Source: an uncultured bacterium (lineage in GTDB: Bacteria > Verrucomicrobiota > Lentisphaeria > Victivallales > UBA1829). From it: a DNA stretch of 64,000 bases. The notes under the pieces are model-generated. The model saw nothing but the letters and a program-made list of their open reading frames with translations. It made no database searches and was not told the DNA's origin. The position numbers and the translations under genes were made by a program. Shown piece by piece: positions 9,627-17,644 of this stretch; the first letter of the stretch is position 1, and every line of letters begins with the position of its first letter. The stretch covers positions 62,001 through 126,000 of the forward strand of contig CADCMR010000013.1 in the NCBI GenBank assembly GCA_902802585.1, written 5' to 3'.

Positions 9627-9657
9627 TTTCCGCTTATTGCGGAAAATTGACCGGCAT

Positions 9658-9689
9658 GGCGGTTCCGTGCTTCTGACGCCGGAGCCGCC
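9658..9689 (+). terminator. hairpin after glnS, possible terminator
   Basis: GGCGGTTCCG at 9658-9667 pairs with CGGAGCCGCC at 9680-9689 (one G-U pair), 31 bp after the glnS stop. No T-run follows directly, so termination is uncertain. Confidence 0.35.
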
Positions 9690-9767
9690 TGCCTGTTTCC
9701 CGGGCGACTCCGTTTTCGCGTTCAGAACGAATTTTCACAAATCCTGCGCGTTTTCCGCGGAAATGAT

Positions 9768-9796
9768 TTGACAAAACGCTTTCCAGCGTGTAAAAT
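9768..9796 (+). promoter_or_regulatory. near-consensus sigma70 promoter of hcp
   Basis: TTGACA at 9768-9773 is a perfect -35. After exactly 17 bp comes TAAAAT at 9791-9796. It is the closest match to consensus in the window. I see no clear FNR or NsrR palindrome beside it. Confidence 0.75.
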
Positions 9797-9856
9797 ACAT
9801 CCGGGATTTCCTATTTTCCGAAACACAACCTCATTTTTATAAAGGAGAAAATCCAG

Positions 9857-11428
9857 ATGGAAGGATCCATGTTCTGCTACCAGTGCCAGGAGGCTTTCGG
9901 CAACAAAGGCTGCACAACAAGCGGCCGCTGCGGCGAGACGTCCGAGACCGCCAATCTTCAGGACCGCCTCATCGCAGAGCTCAAGGCCGTCGCACTGACC
10001 CTTGAAGGCCGCACCAACGTCACGCGCGAATTCAGCCGGTTCATCGTCCGCGCCATGTCCGCCACGCTCACCGATACCAACTTCAACCCCGACCGCATCT
10101 ATTCCCTCATCGACGAGGCGAAACGCGCCCTCCGCACGCTCGATTCCGACATTCAGGTGGATCCTTCCGTCCTTTCCTGCGAAGATATCGAGGAGCGCAG
10201 CTACCGCGACCTCCTCATGTGCGGACTGAAAGGCGTCTGCTCCTTCGCGTTCCACGCGCTCGCCCTCGGCTACGAGGACAACGCCATCTACAACTTCATC
10301 ATCAAGGTGCTGTCCGCCACAGCCAAGCCCGACACCACGCACGAACGCCTCGCGCTGCTGATCGTCGAATGCGGACGCATCGCCTCCATCGCCATGGCGC
10401 TGCTGGACGAAGCCAACACCGAGACTTACGGCTCCCCCGCCATCTGCCACGTCTCATGGAAGGCGGGCCAGAACCCCGGCATCCTGATGTCCGGGCAGGA
10501 CCTGAAGGACCTCGAAGAACTCCTGATCCAGACCGAGCATGCCGACATCGACGTCTACACGCACGGTGACATGCTCCCCGCCAACACCTATCCCGCGTTC
10601 CGCAGGTTCCCACACCTGAAGGGCAACTACGGCGGCTCCTGGTGGACCCAGGCGCAGGATTTCGCCTCGTTCAACGGTCCGGTCATCGTCAACTCGAACT
10701 GCATCACTCCGGTGCAGGACGCCTACCGCGGGCGCATCTTCACGACCGGCATGGTCGGCTGCAAGGGCACGCCGCACATCACGCACCGCCACATCGGCAT
10801 GCAGAAGGATTTCTCCGAAGTCATCCGGCTCGCCAAGACGCTCCCCTCACCCACGCCGCTCGACACCGACTCCGTCGTGCTCACCGGCGGCTTCGGGCAC
10901 CACCAGGTCTGCTCCGTAATCTCCCAGATCGCGCACTACATCGAAAACGGCACCATCCGCCGTTTCATCGTGATCGCGGGCGAGGACGGACGCGACGAAC
11001 GCCGCGAGTATTACACCGAGCTGGCAAAGGCGCTTCCGCCCGACACCGTCATCCTGACCGCCGGCGGCGTCAAGTACCGTTTCCTGGACCTCGACCTCGG
11101 CAAGATCACCGGCATCCCGCGCATCATGGACATCGGACAGATCAACGACGCATACTCCATCATCCGCATCGCGCTCGAACTCCAGAACGCCCTCGGCATC
11201 CGCACGCTCGACAAGCTCCCCGTCTCCTTCGTACTCTCCTGGTACGAACAGAAGACGATCGCGGTCTTCCTCTCGCTGCTCACCCTCGGCTTCAAGAACG
11301 TCCGCCTCGGTCCCACGTTCCCCGCTTTCTTCTCGCCCGGCATCGTCGATGTCCTGACGAACGACTACGGCGTGAAGCCCATCACCACTGCCGCCGCCGA
11401 CGCCGCGGACATGATGGCGGGCAACTGA
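9857..11428 (+). CDS. hcp: hybrid cluster protein (hydroxylamine reductase)
   Basis: Hcp carries a proximal Fe-S cubane and the hybrid Fe-S-O cluster. It reduces hydroxylamine in vitro and is linked in vivo to nitric-oxide detoxification and S-nitrosylation. The N-terminal cluster ligands read CYQCQEAF...CTTSGRC, spaced Cys-X2-Cys-X8-Cys-X5-Cys, which is the arrangement of strict anaerobes rather than the longer spacing of enterobacteria. Downstream blocks GGSWWTQAQDF, NSNCITP and GMVGCKGTPHI carry hybrid-cluster Cys residues. The length (523 aa) is usual. AAAGGAG at 9841-9847 sits 9 bp before the ATG. No hcr reductase gene is adjacent. Confidence 0.95.
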   Translation: MEGSMFCYQCQEAFGNKGCTTSGRCGETSETANLQDRLIAELKAVALTLEGRTNVTREFSRFIVRAMSATLTDTNFNPDRIYSLIDEAKRALRTLDSDIQVDPSVLSCEDIEERSYRDLLMCGLKGVCSFAFHALALGYEDNAIYNFIIKVLSATAKPDTTHERLALLIVECGRIASIAMALLDEANTETYGSPAICHVSWKAGQNPGILMSGQDLKDLEELLIQTEHADIDVYTHGDMLPANTYPAFRRFPHLKGNYGGSWWTQAQDFASFNGPVIVNSNCITPVQDAYRGRIFTTGMVGCKGTPHITHRHIGMQKDFSEVIRLAKTLPSPTPLDTDSVVLTGGFGHHQVCSVISQIAHYIENGTIRRFIVIAGEDGRDERREYYTELAKALPPDTVILTAGGVKYRFLDLDLGKITGIPRIMDIGQINDAYSIIRIALELQNALGIRTLDKLPVSFVLSWYEQKTIAVFLSLLTLGFKNVRLGPTFPAFFSPGIVDVLTNDYGVKPITTAAADAADMMAGN

Positions 11429-11525
11429 GTCCGGTCCCGTTTGTCCTCCGCTCCGGCATGAGGCAGTTCTCCGCCGGAGCGGGTTCCGCCTGTTCCGCAT
11501 CCATGAAATCACTCCTCCGTCCATC

Positions 11526-12059
11526 ATGAAGTCTTTCCGGTTCACGTTCAGCCTTTTCCTCGCGGTCCTCGCCGTCTGCCTAACGTCCGCATGCCGTTCC
11601 CCGCAGCATATCATGCTGACGAACTCGGATTCCGGCAGGACGCTCGACCTGCGCGTCGGCGACACGATCCTGGTGGCGCTGAGCGCCATCGGCACGCCAG
11701 GTTACGACTGGTATGCCCGCCACGGCGCGGGCAGCGTGCGCATCCTCGCCGAGAAGGGCGAACGCTACGAATCCGATCCCGATCCGGACGGCACGCGCCG
11801 CCTCCGGCCGGTCGAGGGGCGGGAGGGCACGCACTACTTCGCCTACCGGGTCATCGGTCCGGGCGTATGCGGCATCGCGATGGAGTACAAGCGCAGCTGG
11901 GAAAAGAAGGATCCGGAGAAGTATTTCGAGGTCATGATCCGTGCGACCGGCACGCCGGAGGAGTCCGCCTCCGATCCCGCCGAGATGCCACCGGAGGAGG
12001 AGCCCGTCTACATGACGGACTCCAAGGGCAACGTGACCGTCCGCCCCGGCAACCTGTGA
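11526..12059 (+). CDS. chagasin-like (I42) protease-inhibitor lipoprotein
   Basis: A signal peptide (MKSFRFTFSLFLAVLAVCL) runs into a lipobox TSAC, so the mature protein should be lipidated at Cys 23. The next part has the chagasin/I42 layout: GTPGYDWYARH stands where the family has NPTTGYxW, a central GREGTHYFAYRV follows, and YKRSWEKKDPEKYFEVMI matches the final RPW(E) strand. I42 proteins bind papain-type cysteine proteases through these three loops. The C-terminal 35 residues are acidic and Pro/Glu-rich. It precedes waaP by 19 bp and may be co-transcribed. It could protect periplasmic or surface proteins from cysteine proteases in a gut setting; that is inference. Confidence 0.65.
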   Translation: MKSFRFTFSLFLAVLAVCLTSACRSPQHIMLTNSDSGRTLDLRVGDTILVALSAIGTPGYDWYARHGAGSVRILAEKGERYESDPDPDGTRRLRPVEGREGTHYFAYRVIGPGVCGIAMEYKRSWEKKDPEKYFEVMIRATGTPEESASDPAEMPPEEEPVYMTDSKGNVTVRPGNL

Positions 12060-12078
12060 TCATCCGAGCGAGGCTCCC

Positions 12079-12891
12079 GTGGAAAAGCTCTACGTCAACG
12101 ACACGTTCCGGAAAGCCTGGGGCAAGGATCCGTTCGCCAGCGCGTTCGCTGTGACCGGGGAAGTATTCCGCGACGTCAAGAACCGCAAGACCATGCGGTT
12201 CCGCATGGACGGCAAATCCTACTTCATCAAGCTCCACGGTCCGGTCGGCTGGCGCGAGATATGGAAAAACCTCCTCCAGTTCAAGCTCCCCGTGATCGGG
12301 TCCGCCAACGAATACCTCGCGGTCTCCCTGCTGAACAAGCTCGGCGTGCCGACCATGACGGCATGCGCGTTCGGCATCCGCGGCGTCAATCCCGCCGCCA
12401 TGGAGTCGTTCCTGGTGACCGAGGACCTCGTCGGCATGGTTTCGCTCGAGGATTTCTGCCGCGACTGGAAGACGAACCCGCCGCCGCCCGCGCTCAAGAA
12501 CCGCATCATCCGCGCCCTGGGCGAGACCATCGCCCGGATGCATGGCAGCGGCCTGAACCACCGCGACTGCTACATCTGCCATTTTCTGCTCGATCCCGCC
12601 TCGCTCCGGGAGAAACGCATCAAGCTGCACGTGATCGACCTCCACCGGGCGCAGCTGCGTCCGCGCATCCGCCGCCGTTACCGCGTGAAGGACCTGGCAG
12701 GAATCTTCTTCTCCGCCATGGACCTCGGGCTTTCGAAGCGCGACGCCCTCCGGTTCATCACCGCGTACACGCCCCGCGCGGGTGCCATGGACGCGAAGAT
12801 CTGGCAGGACGTCCTCCGGACCGCGGTCCGGCTTTACCGAAAGGAGTTCGGCCGCGCCCCCGAACTCCCCGCCGACTGTTCCAGCAACTGA
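12079..12891 (+). CDS. waaP: LPS core heptose(I) kinase, WaaP/RfaP family
   Basis: WaaP is a cytoplasmic protein-kinase-fold enzyme that phosphorylates the first heptose of the LPS inner core. The sequence shows the N-terminal WGKDPF-type block, a Lys in GKSYFIKLH, the family block NEYLAVSLLNKLGVPT, and the catalytic loop GLNHRDCYICHFLL near residue 155, with a following DLHRAQLR that holds the metal-binding Asp. The length (270 aa) matches E. coli WaaP (265). The start is GTG at 12079, with GCGAGG 5 bp upstream as Shine-Dalgarno. It shows that the organism makes a heptose-containing LPS core, consistent with hldA at 50.5 kb. Confidence 0.85.
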   Translation: MEKLYVNDTFRKAWGKDPFASAFAVTGEVFRDVKNRKTMRFRMDGKSYFIKLHGPVGWREIWKNLLQFKLPVIGSANEYLAVSLLNKLGVPTMTACAFGIRGVNPAAMESFLVTEDLVGMVSLEDFCRDWKTNPPPPALKNRIIRALGETIARMHGSGLNHRDCYICHFLLDPASLREKRIKLHVIDLHRAQLRPRIRRRYRVKDLAGIFFSAMDLGLSKRDALRFITAYTPRAGAMDAKIWQDVLRTAVRLYRKEFGRAPELPADCSSN

Positions 12892-12915
12892 ACTCAATTC
12901 CATTCTCTTCCGACC

Positions 12916-13923
12916 ATGCCATACTCCAAATCCGCTGATCCCCGTGTTGAACGCCATATCCAGGACGCCCTCGACGGCATCCGCACATCCCTTGCCGCAT
13001 CGCCGGAATCCTCCGCAATCCGCGCCGTCGCGCTCGGCGGCGGCTACGGACGGGGCGAAGGCGGCGCAACGCCCGACGGCATGCCGTACAACGACCTGGA
13101 TTTCTTCGTGGTGCTGAACGGCCAGCCGCCGTCTCCGGGGCTGCGGAGCCTGCTTGACTCTCTTTCCAGAGAATGGCACGGCAAGCTCGCCATTGACATC
13201 GACTTCTGCTTTGTCAAGTCGTTGAAAGCCCTTTACAAGGACGCCGACACGCTGATGATCCAGGAGCTTTTCGCCGGGAAACGCATCGTTTTCGGCGACG
13301 AACACATCTTCGACGACGCGCCCGTCCGTCCCTTCTCAGAACTCCACTGGACCGAGGCGGCGCGCCTTCTCCTCAACCGCGGCGCGGGGCTTCTCTTCGC
13401 CCGGATGCGCGCGTCCGACCCGAACGAAGCGGATTTCGTCCGGCGCAACCTCCACAAGACCGCGCTGGGCTGCGGCGACGCCATCCTGGTTGTGCACCAC
13501 GACTACCGCCGGACCGGGACGGAACGCCTCGAAGCGCTTCGCAAATACTACGAGGCGACCTGGCTGATTCCGGCATACGAGGACGCGCTGGCGTTCAAAT
13601 ACGCGCCGTGCCCCGGCAAAGAACCGGACTACGCATATCACCTCGACTGCTGGTTCCGCACCATGACGCTCGTCGCCACGGAGATCACGCGCCACATCGC
13701 CTCCGCCGACGCGCTTTTCTCCGCCTGCCGCATCGCGGACGCCGGACCGCGTTCGCTGAAGTCCATGCTTCTCTCCCTCCGCAGCGCACCGGTCCTGCCG
13801 GCGCTGCTCTCCCCGCTCGCGGTGCATCCGCGCGTAAAGCTGCTGCGCCTCCTGACGTCATGCCTGGAGGATCCCGGACACGAGACCGACACGTTCATCC
13901 GCCTCTGGAAACGATACAATTAA
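12916..13923 (+). CDS. nucleotidyltransferase-fold protein, function unknown
   Basis: This 335-aa protein has a polymerase-beta-type nucleotidyltransferase signature near residue 38: VALGGGYGRGEGG followed by NDLDFFVVL, where the D-x-D pair would bind metal. A third acidic residue may be in AIDIDFCFV. The rest is helical and resembles no family I can name. The gene sits between waaP and an alkaline-phosphatase-fold gene, with gaps of 24 and 80 bp, so a role in LPS or surface-glycan modification is plausible. No signal peptide or membrane segment is seen, so it should be cytoplasmic. The start ATG has no strong ribosome-binding site and may be translationally coupled. Confidence 0.6.
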   Translation: MPYSKSADPRVERHIQDALDGIRTSLAASPESSAIRAVALGGGYGRGEGGATPDGMPYNDLDFFVVLNGQPPSPGLRSLLDSLSREWHGKLAIDIDFCFVKSLKALYKDADTLMIQELFAGKRIVFGDEHIFDDAPVRPFSELHWTEAARLLLNRGAGLLFARMRASDPNEADFVRRNLHKTALGCGDAILVVHHDYRRTGTERLEALRKYYEATWLIPAYEDALAFKYAPCPGKEPDYAYHLDCWFRTMTLVATEITRHIASADALFSACRIADAGPRSLKSMLLSLRSAPVLPALLSPLAVHPRVKLLRLLTSCLEDPGHETDTFIRLWKRYN

Positions 13924-13936
13924 TCCCGTTTTGACC

Positions 13937-13964
13937 TTGATTTTTGCCTTTTTTGTGCTAAATT
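13937..13964 (+). promoter_or_regulatory. probable promoter of the alkaline-phosphatase-fold gene
   Basis: TTGATT at 13937-13942, a 16-bp spacer, then TAAATT at 13959-13964, in the only AT-rich stretch of this gene run. A second TTGACC lies directly upstream. Confidence 0.45.
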
Positions 13965-14003
13965 ATAACAGGCACTTGTTTTATTTTTTTGGGAGAAGAA
14001 GCC

Positions 14004-15170
14004 TTGAAGGACCGTGTCAAGATTTTCATGTTCAGCGATGCGCTCGGGTATGAAATTGCACAGCGCTACAAGTTTATGATGGATGAGTTTCCGGTCCGCC
14101 TGCCTGTCCGCACGCAATTCGGCTATTCCTCGACGTGCGTGCCGACGATCCTGACCGGCGAACCGCCCACGAAACACGGTCATTTCAGCTTTTTCTACCG
14201 CCCGAAGGACGCGAAGTCCCCGTTCACGTTTTTCCGGTTCCTGCATCCTTTCCTGCACCCGTCGGTCGTCTTCGACAACCACCGCATCCGTCACCGCGTG
14301 AGCCTCTGGCTGGCGCGTCATCGGAACTACACGGGCTACTTCAACCTCTACCGAGTGCCGTACGCCCGCCTGCCGTTCTTCGACTACTGCGAGAAACAGG
14401 ACATTTTCGCGCCGCACGGTCTCGCCCCTGTGAAGAACCTGCGGGACGTCCTGACCGAATCCGGCGTGCCGTTCCATATCTCGAACTGGCACCTGAACGA
14501 CGACCAGAACATCGCCGCCGCGAAAAAGCTGCTGGAGGAGGAGCGCACGGAGTTCTTCTTCGTCTATACCGCCGGGCTGGACAGCATGTTGCATTTCCAC
14601 GTGCACGAACCCGAGGTCGTGGCGAAGCATCTGGATGCGTTTTCCGCCAAGGTGCGCGATCTGCTGAAAACCGCGCGGGCGCATTTCCGCAAGGTCGATT
14701 TCTGTATCTTCTCCGACCACGGCATGACCCCGCTGAAGGGCGAGACCGACATCAAGTCCATGCTTGAGGCGCTTCCGCTCAAATTCGGGCAGGACTACAT
14801 CGCCGCGTACGATTCCACCATGCTCCGCGTGTGGTTCCTGAATCCCGATGCGCGCGCGCCGGTCATGGACGCCGTGACCGGCGCGCCCGGCCACTGGCTT
14901 TCCCCGGAGGAAAAGTCCGCGCTCCACGTCGATTTCGCCGACGCCAGCTACGGCGACGAAATATTCCTGCTTGATCCGGGCATCCAGCTGGTTCCGAGCG
15001 ACATGGGTGCGAAGCCCATCCCCGGCATGCACGGATTCTCGCCCGACGACCGCGATTCCACCGCCTGCATTCTCTCCGTGAACGAGCTTGCGGAACACCC
15101 GCGCGAGATCGCCGATTTCTTCCGCCTGATGAAGCAGGGCGCGTTCGAGCTGAAAAACGCCGGAGCGTGA
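14004..15170 (+). CDS. alkaline-phosphatase superfamily phosphodiesterase/transferase
   Basis: The fold is recognised from an N-terminal metal-site strand VKIFMFSDALGYE, the nucleophile region QFGYSSTCVPTILTGEPPTKHGHFSF (Ser/Thr nucleophile in SSTCVPT), and a late FCIFSDHGMT with the metal-binding Asp-His pair; a final HGFSPDDRD may supply another His. This order is that of type I phosphodiesterase/nucleotide pyrophosphatase and related phosphotransferases. At 388 aa it is soluble, with no signal peptide. The ribosome-binding site GGGAGAAG at 13991-13998 points to TTG at 14004; the next ATG (14028) would cut into the first beta strand. It ends 6 bp before the GT2 gene and is probably in one operon with it. 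A role in glycan or lipid head-group chemistry is inferred from context. Confidence 0.75.
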   Translation: MKDRVKIFMFSDALGYEIAQRYKFMMDEFPVRLPVRTQFGYSSTCVPTILTGEPPTKHGHFSFFYRPKDAKSPFTFFRFLHPFLHPSVVFDNHRIRHRVSLWLARHRNYTGYFNLYRVPYARLPFFDYCEKQDIFAPHGLAPVKNLRDVLTESGVPFHISNWHLNDDQNIAAAKKLLEEERTEFFFVYTAGLDSMLHFHVHEPEVVAKHLDAFSAKVRDLLKTARAHFRKVDFCIFSDHGMTPLKGETDIKSMLEALPLKFGQDYIAAYDSTMLRVWFLNPDARAPVMDAVTGAPGHWLSPEEKSALHVDFADASYGDEIFLLDPGIQLVPSDMGAKPIPGMHGFSPDDRDSTACILSVNELAEHPREIADFFRLMKQGAFELKNAGA

Positions 15171-15176
15171 TTTCCC

Positions 15177-16097
15177 ATGCCCGCGGAACCACAGCCCCGG
15201 TCCATTCCGCCCGAAATCACCGTCGTGGTGCGTTCCCACAACGACCGCGACCTCATCCGCGACACACTCTCCATGCTCTGCGACCAGACCGTCGCGGACC
15301 GCATGGAGATTCTGCTCTTCGACGACAATTCCGACGACGGCACGCTTGAAGCCGCCATGGAGTTCCCGTCCGTCACGGTCGTCCCGTGGGACGGGCAGAA
15401 ATACAATCCGCCCCGCGTGCTGAACCGCGCGATCGACACCGCCCGCGGCAAATATATCGTCTTCAACAACTCTGACGCCGTCCCGTGCAGCCGCGACGCC
15501 GTGGAACGCATCGTCGCCCGCCTCAGCGATCCAGACGTCGGCGCGGTCTACGGCAACCAGCTGCCGCGCGCGGACGCCATCCCTCTGGTGCGGAAGGACT
15601 ACGAACGCGCGTTCGGCGACGGCACGGTCGCGGCCTCATGGGGGTTCATGTTCTCGCTCGTCTTCTCCGCGGTCCGCACGGACGTCGCGCGCCGGATCCG
15701 GTTCAATCCGGCGTTCCAGTATTCGGAGGACATCGACTGGGCGCTCCGCATCCGCGAATCCGGGCTGAAGGTCGTCTACGAGAAGGACGCCGCCGTGGTG
15801 CATTCGCACAATTATACGCCGGAAATCCTGCGGAAACGGTTCTACAACGAGGGAATCGCGAACGGCATGCTCTTCGGCGTGAAACCGTCCTTCCTCCGCA
15901 CGTTCCTCGGATTCGCAGCGGAATCCGCCCGCGACATCCTCTATCTCTGTCGGCATCACGAGCTCGGCTGGTGCTTCAAGGGGCTCCGCTACCGCTGGAC
16001 ACAGCGCTTGAGCTGTTTCCGCGGCGAAAAATACGCATGGGAACAGGATTTCTTCCATAAGAAGGACTCCCCGGTCCCGCTCGTGCCGAAATCCTGA
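15177..16097 (+). CDS. family 2 glycosyltransferase
   Basis: The GT-A fold is clear: ITVVVRSHNDRDLIRDTLSML at the N-terminus, then EILLFDDNSDDGT with the nucleotide-binding Asp residues, a second acidic motif VFNNSDAVP in the DxD position, and EDIDWALRIRESG, the usual GT2 catalytic-base block, near residue 182. At 306 aa it is a complete inverting transferase, presumably membrane associated through its basic C-terminal helices. The acceptor is unknown. It closes the envelope gene run and converges on the LacI-type gene across a repeat region. Confidence 0.9.
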   Translation: MPAEPQPRSIPPEITVVVRSHNDRDLIRDTLSMLCDQTVADRMEILLFDDNSDDGTLEAAMEFPSVTVVPWDGQKYNPPRVLNRAIDTARGKYIVFNNSDAVPCSRDAVERIVARLSDPDVGAVYGNQLPRADAIPLVRKDYERAFGDGTVAASWGFMFSLVFSAVRTDVARRIRFNPAFQYSEDIDWALRIRESGLKVVYEKDAAVVHSHNYTPEILRKRFYNEGIANGMLFGVKPSFLRTFLGFAAESARDILYLCRHHELGWCFKGLRYRWTQRLSCFRGEKYAWEQDFFHKKDSPVPLVPKS

Positions 16098-16109
16098 TTA
16101 TTATCTGTC

Positions 16110-16217
16110 CCCCGTGCCCGAGCGTCGAGCCGGGCACAACCGCAGTCCAGGACTTGTCCTGGTCCCCGTGCGCAAGCGAAGCTGAGCGCACTGCCGCAGT
16201 CCAGGACTTGTCCTGGT
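16110..16217. repeat. two tandem 54-bp units with covarying hairpins
   Basis: Unit 1 spans 16110-16163 and unit 2 spans 16164-16217. Each has a first hairpin: GTGCCCG/CGGGCAC at 16114-16120 and 16131-16137 in unit 1; GTGCGC/GCGCAC at 16168-16173 and 16186-16191 in unit 2. One C-G pair is changed to G-C on both sides, so pairing is kept. An identical second hairpin follows in both units, CCAGGAC-TT-GTCCTGG (16147-16162 and 16201-16216). The array fills the gap between two convergent genes and could act as a bidirectional terminator, although no T-run follows. Confidence 0.8.
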
Positions 16218-16223
16218 CCTCCT

Positions 16224-17249
16224 TCAGCTGAGCGTGACGAGCTCGGGCGCGATGACAATGTCGGTGCGCGGGAGACTGTTGAACGAGTGCATCCTGTCGA
16301 GAAGGCGCGTCGCGGTCATGATGCCGAGCTGCTGATGCTTGATGTCGATGAACGGCGGGACTTTCTCGAAATAGTGGAGCGTATGCTCGCAGGTAAACGC
16401 GGCAATGTACTCGTATTTGGAAATGTTGATGCCCCGGGCGCGAAGCTCGTTCATGACACCCAGCATGTCCGCGCTGGTGACGAACACCATGCCGGTCGCG
16501 TTTTTGAGCTGGAGGAATTCATCCGTGAGTCTCTTATAATACTCGTTCATAGGGATGTTTTCCGGCACGATGCCGGCGAGGTCGTTTTGCTTAAGACCAA
16601 CCCGGTCGCATTCGGACTTGAGGGAATCGACGAGTTCCTTGTGCGAGAAACGGATTTTACGCTCCGGGAAGATCGCGATCTCCTTCACGCCTTTCTCGAA
16701 GAAATACCGTGTGCTCAGGCGGGAAATCTCGGCGCTGTCGAACTTCACGACGTCGAAATCGTTGTCTCCGTTGTCGGCGTTGAGGAACGTATTGACGGTA
16801 GAGATGCCCATGAGCCGCTGATGCAGGCGCGCCCGCACGGCGGGATCCTCCGGCTCGCTGCAAATGATCGCACCGTCGCAGTAGTCGGGATTCAGGCGTT
16901 CCGGGATGGATCCGTCCTCGCCGATGATGCAGAATTCCATGGAGATATCAAGCTTTTGAAGCTCTTCGAATACCGCGGAGATGAAACGCGTGGTGGAGCC
17001 CCAGTGGAAATACTGTTCGATGGATGAGATCGAGTTGAGGACGATCATCACGCGGAAATGCCGGATGCCGATGCGGTCCGGGGTGCGCGGTCCCTGGCGC
17101 CTGGCGCGCTGGCGGTAGCCGAGCTCCTTGACGATGGCGTCGATCCTGTCGGCGGTCGAGGCTTTGACGAGGTTGCGGTTGTTGAAAAAACGTGAGACGG
17201 TGGCGATGTTGACCCCAGCGCGATCGGCAATGTCTTTCAGGGTAGCCAT
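16224..17249 (-). CDS. LacI/GalR-family transcriptional regulator
   Basis: The N-terminus is a textbook LacI DNA-binding domain: LKDIADRAGVNIATVSRFFN (helix-turn-helix), then STADRIDAIVKELGYR and the hinge. The remaining ~270 residues form a periplasmic-binding-protein-like sensor domain, with GAIICSEPEDPAV and the C-terminal DIKHQQLGIMTATRLLDRM as typical blocks. It probably binds a sugar or sugar derivative, but the target genes are not adjacent. The frame extends to 17330, but AAGGAG at 17257-17262 lies 7 bp before ATG 17249, which begins directly at the helix-turn-helix. 341 aa is the usual length. Confidence 0.9.
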   Translation of the reverse strand: MATLKDIADRAGVNIATVSRFFNNRNLVKASTADRIDAIVKELGYRQRARRQGPRTPDRIGIRHFRVMIVLNSISSIEQYFHWGSTTRFISAVFEELQKLDISMEFCIIGEDGSIPERLNPDYCDGAIICSEPEDPAVRARLHQRLMGISTVNTFLNADNGDNDFDVVKFDSAEISRLSTRYFFEKGVKEIAIFPERKIRFSHKELVDSLKSECDRVGLKQNDLAGIVPENIPMNEYYKRLTDEFLQLKNATGMVFVTSADMLGVMNELRARGINISKYEYIAAFTCEHTLHYFEKVPPFIDIKHQQLGIMTATRLLDRMHSFNSLPRTDIVIAPELVTLS

Positions 17250-17301
17250 AGAAAAACTCCTTACTTGCTCAGTTAACAGTTGTTGGCGGGGCGTATGCTT
17301 T

Positions 17302-17330
17302 AATATAGCACCGGAAATGCAATAACGCAA
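17302..17330 (-). promoter_or_regulatory. promoter of the LacI-family gene
   Basis: On the minus strand TTGCGT (17330-17325), a 17-bp spacer and TATATT (17307-17302), preceded by TGC. The start lies near 17295, leaving a leader of about 45 nt. I could not point to a clear operator palindrome for autoregulation. Confidence 0.6.
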
Positions 17331-17644
17331 CCGAATTTTAAGTCATTTTCCGAATTTCTTTTATGATTTATTGAAAATGTGCCGGATTCAGGTGAAATGA
17401 AGGGGAATCAAGTACGTGGAAGAGAAAAAAACGCGGACGAAGAAGATTGTACAGCATTGTCCGGAATTGCTTCAAATCCCCCTAATGGGAGGAGAATGGA
17501 TGAAATACGACAGCCGAATTTACATTGAAAAATGCACAAAAACCGGACGCCGGAGATTCATGACCGGCTTTCCCGTCGGAATTGAAATGTGATATGCCGT
17601 CGCGGGCGATCCGGCGGACATCCGCCTGCCCTGCCCGCCGCCGT
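17331..17644. other. intergenic gap; terminator-like hairpin only
   Basis: No gene is supported here. On the minus strand, downstream of the double-MarR gene, GCCGG and CCGGC form a stem (17551-17568 region), followed by GTCCGGTTTTTG, a weak intrinsic terminator at about 17538-17568. A short perfect hairpin GGCGGA-CA-TCCGCC lies at 17613-17626. Confidence 0.45.
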
